The position numbers and the translations under genes were made by a program. Positions 1 to 11,700 of a DNA stretch of 64,000 nucleotides are shown here, piece by piece. This DNA comes from Trichostrongylus colubriformis (Eukaryota > Nematoda > Chromadorea > Rhabditida > Trichostrongylidae), in assembly GCA_963978905.1 (NCBI GenBank), contig OZ022260.1, positions 44,847,551 through 44,911,550 of the forward strand, in the 5' to 3' direction. The notes beneath the pieces were generated by a model. That model was not told the DNA's origin, searched no databases, and worked only from the letters and a program-made list of their open reading frames with translations. How positions within the stretch are numbered: position 1 is the stretch's first letter; every line of letters starts with the position of its first letter.

Positions 1-2228
1 GTCAAAAGTGTCGTTGAGGGAAAATTTTAAAGGATACGACTTTCCCCTTCTTCATGTTCCTCTGTTTCTGTGATGTCTACTGTCAATGTGATTCATCAAA
101 GAAATCAAGAGCCAAAACGTCAAAATAATCTGAGGCAAAACTCGTGACAAAACAAAAAGATAAGAACCTAATAAAATCCAATACCTATATTCGGAAATTA
201 AAGCGCTGCTGACCATGGGTTATCTACTCGTCATCTTCTGATCGCAGTGGAGAAGGATTAAAAGCCATACAAGTTATGCGGCAGGGATAAAGGATGGAAA
301 AAGAAAGATGAAAAAGCTAGATACTAAGGCGAAGCCATCAATGCGCTCCACTGCGATTGTTGTGTCGCTATTGCAACAGCGACGCGACGATCCTTATGGA
401 GCGCGGTATTTTCTCAATAATAAATTTGAGCATTTTTTGAATATTTGTCACCTCACTAGAACACAAACTTTCGGAGTGATGTGGACTGTTACAGTACTAA
501 CCCCTTAGCCTAATTTATCGACTGTTTGGGTCCCCTAATCGCTGTGTAGTCCTCTATATGCGAATCCTTTCAAGGAAAATTTGGAAAATATTTCGAGAAG
601 TGAATCACAAGAAATGGACGTAACTTACTTCGAACATAACTTTATGATCGCGGATTTCCTTTGCGGGATTAACGATGTTGCTGTTTTCTAAAGGCTGCTT
701 CACCTATGCCATATCTTGAGAAAAAGAAGCAATTTCAAAGGAAGCTAGTCGAGGAAAATTTATTCATCGAATTGGCGAGATCTTCCCACCATTGCTTGGA
801 AGCAATGATCCATTGGGTCCTTTATGCCTCCAGTTCACATCTTTTGCTCTCAGAAAACCAACGGGAGAGTGATCGGCCTTGGCTGGCCTCGCTGCAGGAT
901 GCGCCATGCATGATGACTTCATTCCCATGCTCAGTGAATTAAAAAATTTTCCTGTCCGCATAGTGGCTAGCTCGCACCAGTCTACGTACTTGCAATCGTA
1001 GTAAGATATGAAAGAGGACCGTGCCAGCTAATTTTTCGTTTTCATCTCATAGTTTTTTGAGTATCCATCCACGCTATTGCCCGATGATAGATACTGCTCC
1101 ACACGGCTAATCGGTGAATTTCAGAGTAACCTTTGTACGTGTTTTCGATCCCAGCGGGCTAACGAGAGGGCTATTGGCGTCGGCCGGCTTAGCTGTGCAT
1201 CACGCCATGCATGAGGTTTCCATCTACAATCCATTAGGTCAAAGGGTACACTGTTACCGTGGTCGTTTAGGAGTTGTGACCTGTGGTTAAGGCATAATGT
1301 CAACCTCGCACAACAGTATAGGTTTCGCGCATTTCGTTAAAGAAGCTGGGCACCTAGTTCACAGTCCACAATTCCAAGAAACCAATGGAACAGCGTTCCT
1401 TTGACTCGGGTGTGTGCATTTATGACGAATTTCCGCACGGCCGCGCGTGCTGAGCGAGTAGATGGGTGCGAGTACCAGTGGCGCGAGACAGTGTGTATAG
1501 GTGGAGGAGGCAGGGTGGCATGGGTGCAGGAGGCAGTGTAGCATGGGTGGAAGTGCAGAGATGACGCAGCCACGCTCTGGCGGGCTCCGAAGGGCAATCG
1601 ATCAGCAAGTCGTGTTGATGGAGCCGCGAGTGCGACGCCGCGAGGCGATTTTCCGTCATAAGTGCACACACCCCTTTGGCTTTGTTTATCTTTTGCACTG
1701 TCCATGCGTTCTCCACTCTACGATATCGTATCTAGCACTTACTGAAACATTGTGTCCTACCTTGTCTTCCACTTGTGGGGCCCCTTCCTGTATGCCCTTC
1801 CTTATTGTTAGGTTTTTTTAGTGAAGATTAAATTAAATATCAGTTTCGGTTTTGAACCCAGTTGGTCGGTTTTCCCACATTTTCTCCCTTAACTCTTTGG
1901 ACCAACAGCCCAAGAAATTCCGCTTATCACTGTCTATCTCAGCCATTAGAACTCTCATCCGGCGGTCAAATACGACCTCTTCTGTCGAGGATTACTCGAC
2001 GGAGGCTCGGTCGTGCTTTTACTCACAGGGAACTGTTGTTGTGAAAACAGTAGTCAAGGGAACGAGAAATACTACAAGCATTATCTTGACCGCGTTTCGA
2101 AGCGAATGACGACGAATGATGATTTTACTTTTACGAATAAACAAGCAATTCCCAAGCATGGATTATATATAGCAGGTTCTGAGTGTTTTCAATTCACATC
2201 AAGAAGCTATTGATGACGGTACGCGTTC
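1..2228. other. Intergenic stretch without a supported gene
   Basis: I find no exon chain with consistent splice phase here. The open frames are short, overlap on both strands and lack family motifs. The only structured element is the inverted-repeat transposon at 1408-1673. The last few hundred bases should contain the promoter and 5' leader of the Nudix gene, whose reading frame is closed by a TGA at 2214-2216 just before its ATG. Confidence 0.5.
1408..1673. mobile_element. GGGTG..CACCC inverted-repeat element (family F1)
   Basis: The element starts GGGTGTGTGCATTTATGACG and ends in the inverse, CGTCATAAGTGCACACACCC. It carries the GC-rich subterminal inverted repeat (GCGGCC/CGAGGCG) shared with copies at 6799, 19885, 21905, 25270, 26085, 26880 and 29495. 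The flanks CTTTGACTC and CTTTGGCTT agree at 7 of 9 positions and look like an aged 9-bp target duplication. It encodes no transposase, so it is non-autonomous. Open frames on both strands here are by-products of the repeat. Confidence 0.8.
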
Positions 2229-5200
2229 ATGTGTTCAGGTGACTCACCTTCACGAGGAATTCTGAAGAATGGAAAATGTGCACCTCAGGAGAAGAAGAAA
2301 CAACTAGAGGGCGAGTTCATGAACGAGGAACGAGTACCTGATATGCAGTTAGGAAGTGAGTTTCTTGTTCATGCAATAAGCAATAGGACAAATGCTCAAA
2401 CTTGAATTATCGCTTTCAGAATGCCGATACGTTCGTTTGCACGACAACGTGAACTACGTAGCTGCAGGTATCATTCTTCGAGGAGAAGGTCCTGAAACCG
2501 AAGTGCTTCTTATCCAGGAGGCCAAGAAGACCTGCTATGGCAAATGGTATATGCCGGCTGGTCGCGTGGAAGCCGGGGAGACCCTGGAGGTGATCAATAG
2601 TGAGAAATCACATTCACGTAGTTGCCACTTTGATGATGGAAAATTCAGCGTCTCTTTACTGATTTTCAGAATGCCGTCAAACGGGAGGTTCGGGAAGAGT
2701 CGGGATATGAATGTGATGTAATCGAACTGTTATCCCTAGAGGTGAGTTGTAGCTTCTTGCTTTCGTCAGCTAGAACGCAGTACCCATTTGCAGGTCCAAG
2801 GCAGTGGTTGGTATCGATTCTCGTTCTTCTGTGAAATAGCAAGTGAGCTTTTGTTCAAAAGAGGGTGTCACGCTTGTTGGTCCCATGTGTTCTTTTTCAT
2901 TCTTCTCTTTCAGCAGGTTAGAACCCTGTATGATGTTTTGATGGGACATAGTCGTGATAAGCTGCATTGTAGACATTGGAAACAGTCTATTTTAGAATTA
3001 ACCCATGGAATGGTTTTTTTAATACTGGAAGGCGGCAGAATGGGTAACTCAGGTATTCAGGGAGGGGAATGGTTTGTGTATAAAATGAGTGATAGATATA
3101 GAAAAGTGTGGGGCAACTCGCGGTGTGGACGTGCTATAGTTCCTCAGCAAGACACTGGGCAGTAGACTTCCCATGACCCATGTCGCAGATCCGCTTGTCC
3201 CTGATCGATACACCTGATGGGGCGCGAAAACATGTGCACTAACGGGAGTAAAGCCGCCGGTCATACTAACCGCCGGCGGGGCGTGGCTGCGTTCACAGGC
3301 AGCGAGGCAGGGTGGCTTAGGAGGAGACGCAGAGATACGCGGCCACGCCCTGCCCCGGCACCGCAAAGTATTAGGTTGATTCATAATAAATCGGACAAAT
3401 TGACAAACTTTAATCATTGTCGTACAACTTTTTAACGACAACTGGGACTCACTTGAAATGCTCCATCTTTATCGGTGACCCTCTGCCACGGGTTAGGCAG
3501 ATCATAGATGCCCTTGCTACAGAAGGCCGGAGGCTGGAGCTCGAAGAAGTTGTCGAGTGCCGTCTTGGCGTCGTCGCGAGTTTTGAAGTCTTGGCCGTTC
3601 AGGTGGCGTTGGCTCTGGGAGATAAGGTGGAAATCTGAAGGGGCCAGGTCTGGGGAGTACGGTGTGTGTGGAAGCACGGTCCAACTGTACGACAGCAGCT
3701 CAGCCTTGGATCTTGCAATGTGCGGTCTCGCGTTGTCGTGCTGGAAGTAGACATGTGACCGCCGCCGTTGCGAACTTTGGACATTTGCCTTCAATTTTCG
3801 TGATTGACGAACGTAGACGTCGGCGGATACTGTTGTACCTTCATCGAGCAGCTCCCAGTACTCTACGTCGTGTACGCTCCACCAGCCGCGGTTTTAGTCT
3901 TCGATGGAATAGTCGCTTGACGCAAACTTCCAATGCCACAAGTACACTGTACTTCTGGGGGAGGCATGCTCCTTGTGAACTTCTCTCAGACGTCTGCCGA
4001 TATCCGCGGGTTCCCGGCCAGATAGCGATATAAATAGTATGACGTTGCGGATGTGGTCTCTGGACCGCTTGAAATCGTGCGGCATTGTGGCGGAATGAAT
4101 TTACTTTGGAGTGATTATTTTACGGTACTTTGGAGAGCTTTTCATACTCATTCCAACGGTACCTCGCGCGTCCATTTTCGTTAACTCGTTGCTGAGTTAT
4201 GACTCTAGAAATCATCACTACCATTTGTCCGATTTATTACGAATCAACCTAATATGTCCGCGGCCCAAAGCATATGGATTGCATCCAAGTTTCCAGTGCT
4301 ATCTTTTTTCTGGGCACACACGAGCACGAGATCACTCTACCCTTCTCATACTTCTCCAGATTTCATTGCTTTATTCTTATCAATTTTCGAGTGCTCAAGT
4401 TAATGTTTGGTGGTTAGTGATTGAGATTCAGTAACCACCGATTTACTAACAGAGGGTCTCTCATCGTGCAATGGACTTCTGCAGTGTACTATAACAGTGT
4501 TTCCTCCTTGCTAGCAAAAACATCCCATATCGTTGCCCCTCTTAAGATTTCCTGACAGCTTTGCCAAAAACAATACGATCTTCATCATAATAGTAGCGGA
4601 TGATTTGAAAAAGTAGAGCTTCGTTTATATCCCGATCCTTATGCCTTTTTCAGGTGGTGAATTAAAAACGAAACCGAATCAAGAATCTCTCGGCGCTCAG
4701 TGGTGGTCTGTTGATGAAGTACTCGCTAAGAAACTTCCGTTACGGTATGTGAGAAAGACTCGGTCAATGTGAGCAACGTAGCTCTTAACCAGTCAACAAA
4801 TGGTTCTTTTTAGAGTCAAGGATTTTCTTCCTTTGGTTGAGCAAGGGTTGGCCTACAGAGAAACACAACACACGGATCTTCCACGAATCCTTCCGCTCAA
4901 TATTAATATTCCCGGATTGTTTATAGAGTTTATGATTGTACGCCACAGTTTAGACGAGTAAGTTGTTCGCGTCTGTATTTCACATGAAAATGGCAGTTAA
5001 TTGCTGGGAACTACCTTTTGTGGAGTCTGCTCGTTTCCTTACCGCGCTACTTATTGCTAGAGAAACTTTTTCTTCCTCCCTCGAGGAGATCAGTGGAAGA
5101 AAGTTCACCAGTTAACGGTGGATATTCTCTCAAGTTTGTGATCACGAAGGCCGCGTTCATACTTTGCGCGGCGACGGCATTAAACTGACACAATCATTTG

Positions 5201-6577
5201 CCTGCCGCACACGACGGCGTCAGTAGATAGCGCGCACTGTTTGCAAAACGCTCGACCCAACCACACTAAAGTATGGTGATCGTAGCGAGAGCTCAGGAAT
5301 TAAATTTGAATATGGCATAGTATGGCACTATGCCAAAACTCGAAATCGAAATCGCGGATTCTCGCCACGATCACCATACTGTAGTGTGGTTAGGTCGAGC
5401 GTTTTGCAAACGGTGCGCGTTAGATTGACGCCTTCGTCTGCGCCAGGAACATGATTGCGTCAATTTGACGCCGGTGCCGGCGTCAATGTGCAAACACATA
5501 AAGTAGGATTGTGGCGATTACACGGTACTGCTAAGGGCGCTATAACAGTGACTTGTAATCGCTTCGGAACCCAACCACATGACGCCTTCAGCTCGTGCGC
5601 ATTGCTTCGCTTAGGTTACACACCCACGCGCCACTACAATTTCGTACTTTCACGAAACAAATTGTGTGAGGCCGCTCTTATGTTCTGCGGCACCGGCGTC
5701 GATGGCGGCAGTAGAGATAGCGGCAAAACGCCGACGGTACTATCTCTACAACACTATTTATTACGCTACACGACCGGACCATACTACATTTGATTCGTCG
5801 CAAGCGCGCGCGAACCATGCCACGGTTCGGTAATGCGCTATGGTTCTCGCCAGAATTCGAATCTCGTAAAGGCCCAGCAGTGTCGACTCTATTGCGACGC
5901 CGCTCTCGATGCCGGGAAGTATGAAAGAGGCTCAAGGAATAAAAAGATATTTTGAATTCGTTCCTTTCCTCACACAATTCTTCCCATCGCCTTTGGAATC
6001 AAATAATCACCTACATTTTCAGATCTCGAACAGAGGTTCTTGTTCATAAGTCTATCAAGGACGAGGATATGCTGATCGAACACGAGCAGCCATTCCCCAC
6101 AGTAGAATTTGGCTTCGAGTATTTCTTTGCTATGGTCGTCTCCAAAGTGTACAGGGTAAGGTATTCAATACAATTTGATGTCCAGGCTAATTTTGGAGCG
6201 ATTTGTTCTGCATCTGACTTCTATTGGTTTGAATTGCTATCTTCCAAATAACTTGCTACAGCATCTTCTGGAAGAGGGAGGCAATGTTGTGTTTGCCCCG
6301 TCGCATGTCGTCCGAATCAAGTGCCATCCGAATCCATTGCAGTCCTTGGCTCATGGTATTTCTGTCCGGTTATATTGTCAGCACAAGAAAAGTGCCACGA
6401 AAGCAGTGATACGAAGTCCACGGTAAGTCATAGTATTAGGAGGCATCTCAAGGGAAAGTTCTCCTGCGATTGATATTCTTCTTCAGATATCACTGGATAC
6501 CGGTAGAGAGCAAAGCGATACGTGAACAGTTGTATATGGAGAAGAATCAGTATCGTCCAACGTTAAGGATGATCTAG
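2229..6577 (+). CDS. ndx-1: Nudix hydrolase, NUDT18/NDX-1 type (9 exons)
   Basis: Nine exons join in phase to give 345 residues: 2229-2355, 2420-2589, 2670-2741, 2794-2842, 4654-4744, 4814-4957, 6023-6155, 6262-6422 and 6487-6577. A complete Nudix box lies at residues 90-112 (G90, E96, R104-E105, E108-E109, G111), split by intron 2. The preceding MPAGRVEAGE and the downstream Q-W-W-S-V-D-E-V segment are as in NUDT18 proteins. The family hydrolyses oxidised nucleoside diphosphates such as 8-oxo-dGDP in the cytosol, keeping them out of nucleic acids; that function is inferred by homology. The ATG at 2229 is preceded by an in-frame stop at 2214. About 130 residues follow the Nudix fold and are probably a nematode C-terminal extension. 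Intron 4 (1.8 kb) and intron 6 (1.1 kb) hold transposable elements. An AATAAA about 180 bases past the stop (6758) may be the poly(A) signal. The symbol follows C. elegans nomenclature and needs an orthology check. Confidence 0.85.
3251..4266. repeat. Inverted-repeat element (cgtggctgcg family) split by a mariner
   Basis: The left part (3251-3370) has GCCGCCGG...GGGGCGTGGCTGCG and its inverse CGCGGCCACGCCC...CGGCACCGCAAAG. It matches elements at 35290-35470 and 63003-63175. After the mariner the sequence resumes at 4253 with TATGTCCGCGGCC, the expected outer end when compared with the intact copy near 35300 (inverse ...GCACCGCAAAGTATAACCGCGG). The mariner therefore entered the terminal TA-containing part of an older element. 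Confidence 0.7.
3371..4252 (-). mobile_element. Mariner (DD34D) relic, internally deleted
   Basis: Terminal inverted repeats of about 28 bp begin TTAGGTTGATTC (3371) and end GAATCAACCTAA (4252), with TA on both flanks (3369-3370, 4253-4254). On the minus strand, 3432-3794 encodes the transposase C-terminal core: HDNARPHIA (second catalytic Asp) and YSPDLAPSDFHL (third catalytic Asp region). 3894-4085 encodes the helix-turn-helix end with a DIGRRLREVH-like stretch. At 882 bp it is well short of the usual 1.3 kb; the first catalytic Asp region is not visible and the frame is broken. It is inactive, and lies within intron 4 of the Nudix gene on the opposite strand. Confidence 0.88.
5149..5501. 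repeat. Foldback element in Nudix intron 6
   Basis: The two arms pair around about 5325. GTATGGTGATCGT and GCGTTTTGCAAAC are repeated inverted (5270 against 5381; 5240 against 5410), and the ends read GCCGCGTTCATACTTTGCG and its relatives. The outer segments resemble the element at 62890-63385. No coding capacity is seen. Confidence 0.6.
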
Positions 6578-6798
6578 TCATATTGCCACACCGCCTAGTG
6601 CATTCTCACCCATAAGTGCTTTTCGCAAAGCATTCTGCTTCCAAAAAATTGAATTATGAAAATCTCAAGGGTAGGTGAGACACCTTTAAATGTTCCTTGG
6701 ATTTATTGGGTTCATAATCTCTCTCAGAAAACGTGTGCATATTGCTTATAATCGTTCAATAAATTGTCGTCTATCTCAGTGTTCATTCTATGTTCTAC

Positions 6799-6956
6799 GG
6801 GTGAGGCTACTTCGGAAAATCGCGTGGCCGCGAAAGCGCAGAGGTGACGCTCCCACGCTCTGTCGGGCTCACAAGGACGATCAATTCGCAAGTCGCACAC
6901 GCCGCGACGCTCGCCGCGGGCGGCCACGCGATTCTCCGGAGTAATTAGCCTCACCC
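6799..6956. mobile_element. GGGTG..CACCC inverted-repeat element with exact 9-bp target duplication
   Basis: The element runs from GGGTGAGGCTACTTCGG to CCGGAGTAATTAGCCTCACCC. The GC-rich subterminal arms (TCGCGTGGCCGC / GCGGCCACGCGA) are those of family F1, while the outermost bases differ from other F1 copies. ATGTTCTAC occurs directly before (6790-6798) and after (6957-6965), an exact 9-bp target site duplication as made by Mutator-like transposases. It has no coding capacity. Confidence 0.85.
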
Positions 6957-7519
6957 ATGTTCTACTGCTTTCTGGAGGCACACTTCGCCATGATCTTTGA
7001 TACGTTGAAGGAAACAAATCTGCTTGGAAATCCCTTCATTCACATGGACACTAGGGTCTGAGAAACCTATATCTGGTGTAATCCTCGGCTACAAGTGCCC
7101 CCACAAACTGTACAGGGAGCGTAGTTTTCAACAGCTGTCACTTCTGGGTAACAGAGCTCGCATCCTAGCGATGCGATTCCTTATTAGCTGAGGTAGGAGC
7201 GGAAGGAGCTGCATCACAGACTGAGAGATGGTATCCATCTCGCCTTGCTCGTTATCAGGTATGACGTAGGATCCTTATTGAACAGCTTGAACATTGAACA
7301 TTTCCTTATTGAACGCGATTGCCTGGACTTTTCCTTACGTTTGTATTCAAGAAGCAATGGACTCGAACAGATAAAACAGAGTGATGCCTCACTTTTATGT
7401 CACCCCTCCGATGTTGCTAGCAACGTTTTTTATTGCTTGAAAACACGAAAACGATTAGCATGCATAAGTCCTGCAAAAATAAGTGAAATACATGAAGGGA
7501 GTAAGTGAAAACTATAATG

Positions 7520-8007
7520 GGCACTATTTACCCAAAGCTACCCCACTGCCTTTTTAGGCGATGCAGTCAAAGAGGTGATTTTTGAAAAAGCTTTCGATTT
7601 AGCTGCAAACTTGTACTCAGGGGTAATTCGACCCGTAGAACACGAATATGACATTCGTTTGGCGCGAAACCGCTTGGCACCTGCGCCATAAGCGCCGTTT
7701 TGGCGCCGGCGCCTATGGCGCAGGCGCCAAGCGGTTTCGCGCCAAACGAATGTCATATTCGTGTTTTACGGGTCGAAATACCCCTTGGGACAAATTTTGA
7801 GCGAGTTGTAATTTACCCCATTTTGGCGCCGGCGCCTATGGCGCTGGCGCCAAGCGGTTTCGCGTCAAACAAATGTCATATTCGTGTTCTACGGGTCGAA
7901 TTACCCCTGGGTACAAGTTTGCAGCTAAATCGGAAGGTTTTTCAAAAATCACCTCTTTGACTGCATCGCCTAAAAAGGCAGTGGGGTAGCTTTGGGTAAA
8001 TAGTGCC
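7520..8007. mobile_element. Foldback/MITE with 8-bp target duplication
   Basis: Arms of roughly 190 bp are inverted, starting GGCACTATTTACCCAAAGC and ending in its inverse. Further inside, GAATATGACATTCGTTTGGC is followed by a GGCGCC-rich core that is partly repeated. CTATAATG flanks both ends (7512-7519 and 8008-8015), an 8-bp duplication typical of hAT-class insertion. Non-autonomous. Confidence 0.8.
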
Positions 8008-8229
8008 CTATAATGATGACGTCAAGGATAAGGACAACGAAACCCTTTCAGGAAAAAGAAAAATCTGAGAAATTGATTAGGAAGAATTGAGAGTGATCTG
8101 TGAGTTTTTGTCTGCAGATAACGCCTCGGCATTGTGCCAATGGCTGGACAACACGTTGAGCGGCCCGCCTCTTGGCGTACAGGTCATCAGCATAGAGAGA
8201 CAATAGTGTCAGAAGTTTCTCCACACTCG

Positions 8230-8420
8230 GTACGATTGTCCGCCTGTGTACCGTTCTGTCAGTATTTCGCACCGCGGCATATCGCAAGCGAAGTAATGCG
8301 TATGAGCTAAAGGCGCCATGTTGTTAGGTCCCGAAGCGATTACAAGTCAATTGCGTATCGCAATGCAATCTTCGCGAATAGACGCTGCAGTAGGATTGTG
8401 CAGAAAAAATCTGCGCGAAT
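8230..8420. repeat. Partial F2 inverted-repeat element
   Basis: The stretch GTGTGTACC...TCAGTATTTCGCACCGCGGCATATCGCAAGC matches the left half of the intact F2 copy at 28597-28836, including the following GTCCCGAAGCGATTACAAGTC segment. The right half is missing or rearranged, and two near-identical CTGCGCGAATGGACGCTGCAGTAGG-like pieces adjoin it. Confidence 0.55.
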
Positions 8421-8743
8421 GGACGCTGCAGTAGGGTTGTGCAGAAAAACGTAACTGAATAGCACGACGAGGAGTGTATCGTTCTATGGACCTCAATCAA
8501 GTCCTTTGACACAATCAAAAGAAGTACAATTGGCAACCCATCAAAAGAGACCGATCAGCGTTGCGCCTGCAACAAAGATGAGCTACCACCAACACAGTTA
8601 AATGCAAGCAAACAGTGAAAAGATAGGAATGTTTTTCTTGTTACTCTGCGTAGCTTATCAGTAGACTAATACAATTGGTGAGAATCATTTCTTATTTTTG
8701 TATCTGTCCGAAACGTGACGTAGCCAGTCTTCGTGCCATTACT

Positions 8744-11700
8744 ATGGCCGAGAAGAAGGTCCTGCAGCCATTAGTATGTGGTGAGGCTGACTACGTTATT
8801 CTCTCAAGTTTCAGAAGGCTCATGATGATACATGGTCAAACCAACAAGTTCACACCAATTTTCCGCAAAATGCTGTGCGCGTCATTGGACAACCAAACTC
8901 TTATGTGGCATTGTGGTATCATCACGGAAAACCGATAATGGGAAAGGCTTGGAACGATAGCGGTGTCGTGCAGGTAAGATAAACATACACCAAGTGGTGT
9001 GCACAAGAGTAGTTCAAAAGTCCTTGAGAATACATATCATGGCAAATTGAAAAGTATGAGAAGAAAGAAACAACGAAAATCGAAATGCTTCAATAACTTG
9101 AATCGGACTTCGAAAAACAGCTTCTCCAGTGTCCTGCCTTCAGATCCTACCAAGTAACTGATGATATGGCCGGCTCACCTCACGGTAAACCAGTATGACC
9201 CTCCGACGAGATCCTTGTGTCTCATTTGAACGCTTTCAAGACCCAAGAACCCATGGCTAACGAATTAGTCCGGGACCCCAGGTGAACAACGAGAGGGGGA
9301 CCTCAAAGGCAGCATTAGGGATAATATGGTTAATGGAAAATCCCTAAAAGAAGTCACATACAGAAAAACTATGGGCCTGAGGGGATTGTTCATGGTGAAA
9401 TCCCCGTCGAAAAGCGCGCCCCGGAGCTGTAGTGACAGCGCAGCGGATAAGACTTGACGCCTTTGATAAGACCATCCCGCCCCCTAGGGTCGACTTTACC
9501 GAAGAAGACTGAGGTGTAGAATAATAAGTGTTATAGTAGAATGATACCTATCGTATCGTATCAAAGCCGTATCGATCAGAATGACGTGGTGCTTGACGTG
9601 TGAGCTTTCGTGGTGAAAACGTTCACCGGTCAGCATCAAAGATTGGAAGGAATGAAACAATGGAATTACCCCTACCGCTGCCTTTGGGTGAGAGGCCGAT
9701 CAACTTTGAGGTTCATCACGCGACTGGTGGGCTACGACTTCGCAACCTTCAGGCGGCAGGAAAGCTGGTTAAGGGAACATGTATCGCAGGGTGATAGATA
9801 CATCGCTGCGAGTAGACAGGGGTGTGGATGGTGTGCTTCCCTCGTCAGTACTGCGCTTTTCACGATGTGGTACTGTGCGATACGGATATCTTCGATACTG
9901 TTTGATCAATGTCGACCGTTTCCCCATTGTATGATTTCGCTGTGTTATTCGCGCAATACTGTGTGATAGCCCAGCTGATACTTGCACAAAACACCGTACA
10001 TTCACTCAGCGACCCATGAAGCACATCGGTTTTTTTAGTTCGCATTTCTTATCAGGTGAGCGGAACTTTGAGAGGAAAAGGTAGAAAGGTGGCTAATCAC
10101 ACTCTGTCATAACATACAATACCGCTCGTGTCGCGTGAGTAATTTTCGCCTTGCGACGGTTTGTTCGCGAACAAACCGTCGCAAGGCGAAAATTACTCAC
10201 GCGACACGAGCGGTATTGTACACCCTCAGTCACCCCACTCATCAAAGCTTAAAAATGTTTAGGTTAGTTTAAGGATCAGACGCAAAAGTTCCCTCACCGT
10301 TTGCGAGAAACTCGCAACTGAGTACTATTGATCTTCGAGGCTATTTTCTTCGCTTGCACTGCATTGATATGCAAGACCCGTAGAGTGTTGACGATCAATT
10401 ACCTGAATTTCTGAAGAACATCGCCTCAAAGATCAATAGTACTCAGATGCGAGTTTCTCGCAAACGGTGAGAGAACGTTTGCGTCTGATCCTTGAACTAT
10501 CCTATATACTTTTGACTGAGGGTGTATGCCATGACAGTGTGATTGGCCACCTCTCTCCTTTTTCCGCTCAAAGTTCCGCTTACCTGATAACAATGAGCTG
10601 AAGAACCGATGTGCTTTCATGGGTCGCTGAGTGAATGTATGGTGTTTTGTGCTAGTATCAATTGGGCTACCACACAGAATTGCGTGAATAACACAGCAAA
10701 AAAGTGATAGCAATGTGATGAGAAAATGGTCGACATTGGTCAAGCAGTATCGAAGATATCTGCATCGCACAGCAGCACATCGTGAAAAGCGCAGTAATGA
10801 CAAGGGAAGCACATCATCCTCCCATGACCAGCCCTGTCTAATCGCAGCGATGTATCTATCACCCTGCAATACATGTTCCCTTTACCAGCTTTCCTGCCGC
10901 CTGAAGATTGCGAGGTCGTAGCTCACCAGCGTAATGAACTCCAAAGTTGATCGGCCTCTCACTTGAGGTCCCCCCTCCCGTTGTTCACCTGGGGTCCCGG
11001 ACTAATACGTTAGCCATGGCTTAAGTTGGTTGCAATCCCCGGTAAATCCTAGGTTTTGGAAGAGTCCTAATTAGGGACAAGGATCTTGTCAGAGGACCAC
11101 TCCAGTCTTCCGTGAGGTGAGCCTGCCTTATCATCAGTTACTCGGTATTACCTGAAGGCGGGTCACTGGAGAAGCGGTTTTTCAGCTTCTGATTCAAGCT
11201 ATTAAGGCACTTCAATTTTCGTAGTCTATCTCTTCTCATACTTTTCATTTTGTCATGATCTGTATTATCAAAGATTTTTGAACTGCTCTTGTGCGCACCA
11301 CCGTATATTACATAAATGAATCAGTCAGTAAATTCTGATCCTACTCGCCTGACCTCAGTTGAGACAGTACCGTCGGGTACTGTCCAAGGCGGCTAAAACA
11401 TACGAGTCTTGTCAATTCTGCAGACATGAGTATATTCAGTCTAGATTCCCTTATTATGAAGTCCCATTCCATGCTAGGCTGCATCAGGCTGTATCCTCCG
11501 ATACAAGTCTTCCATTCGACAACAAAGGTCACTAATCAGTTCCCCAGCTCTTGTTGCGCTTCTCCCACTCCGGTCATCGAGGGCGTCAGGTGTTATCCGT
11601 TGCGTTTTTCGCCTGACTTCGCCACAGATAGCCTTCTAACACCTATAGTTTCCATGTACGTGACTTCTTTTGGATTTCGCAATCACGACATTACCCCTAA

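Larger units (their letters stand above)
6578..8743. other. Intergenic region between Nudix gene and the repeat-unit gene
   Basis: It contains two well-delimited inverted-repeat transposons (6799-6956 and 7520-8007) and a partial F2 copy (about 8230-8370). The rest shows no exon signals I can support. The promoter of the downstream gene is expected in the last few hundred bases; I see no distinctive motif. Confidence 0.5.

Noticed and set aside
1337..1821. Overlapping frames of 98-122 codons on both strands
   Set aside because: They arise from the GC-rich F1 inverted-repeat element at 1408-1673. Similar meaningless frames occur in the F1 copies at 19885, 21905, 26085 and 29495.
7538..7960. 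Alanine/proline-rich frames
   Set aside because: They come from GGCGCC palindromes of the foldback at 7520-8007 on both strands.
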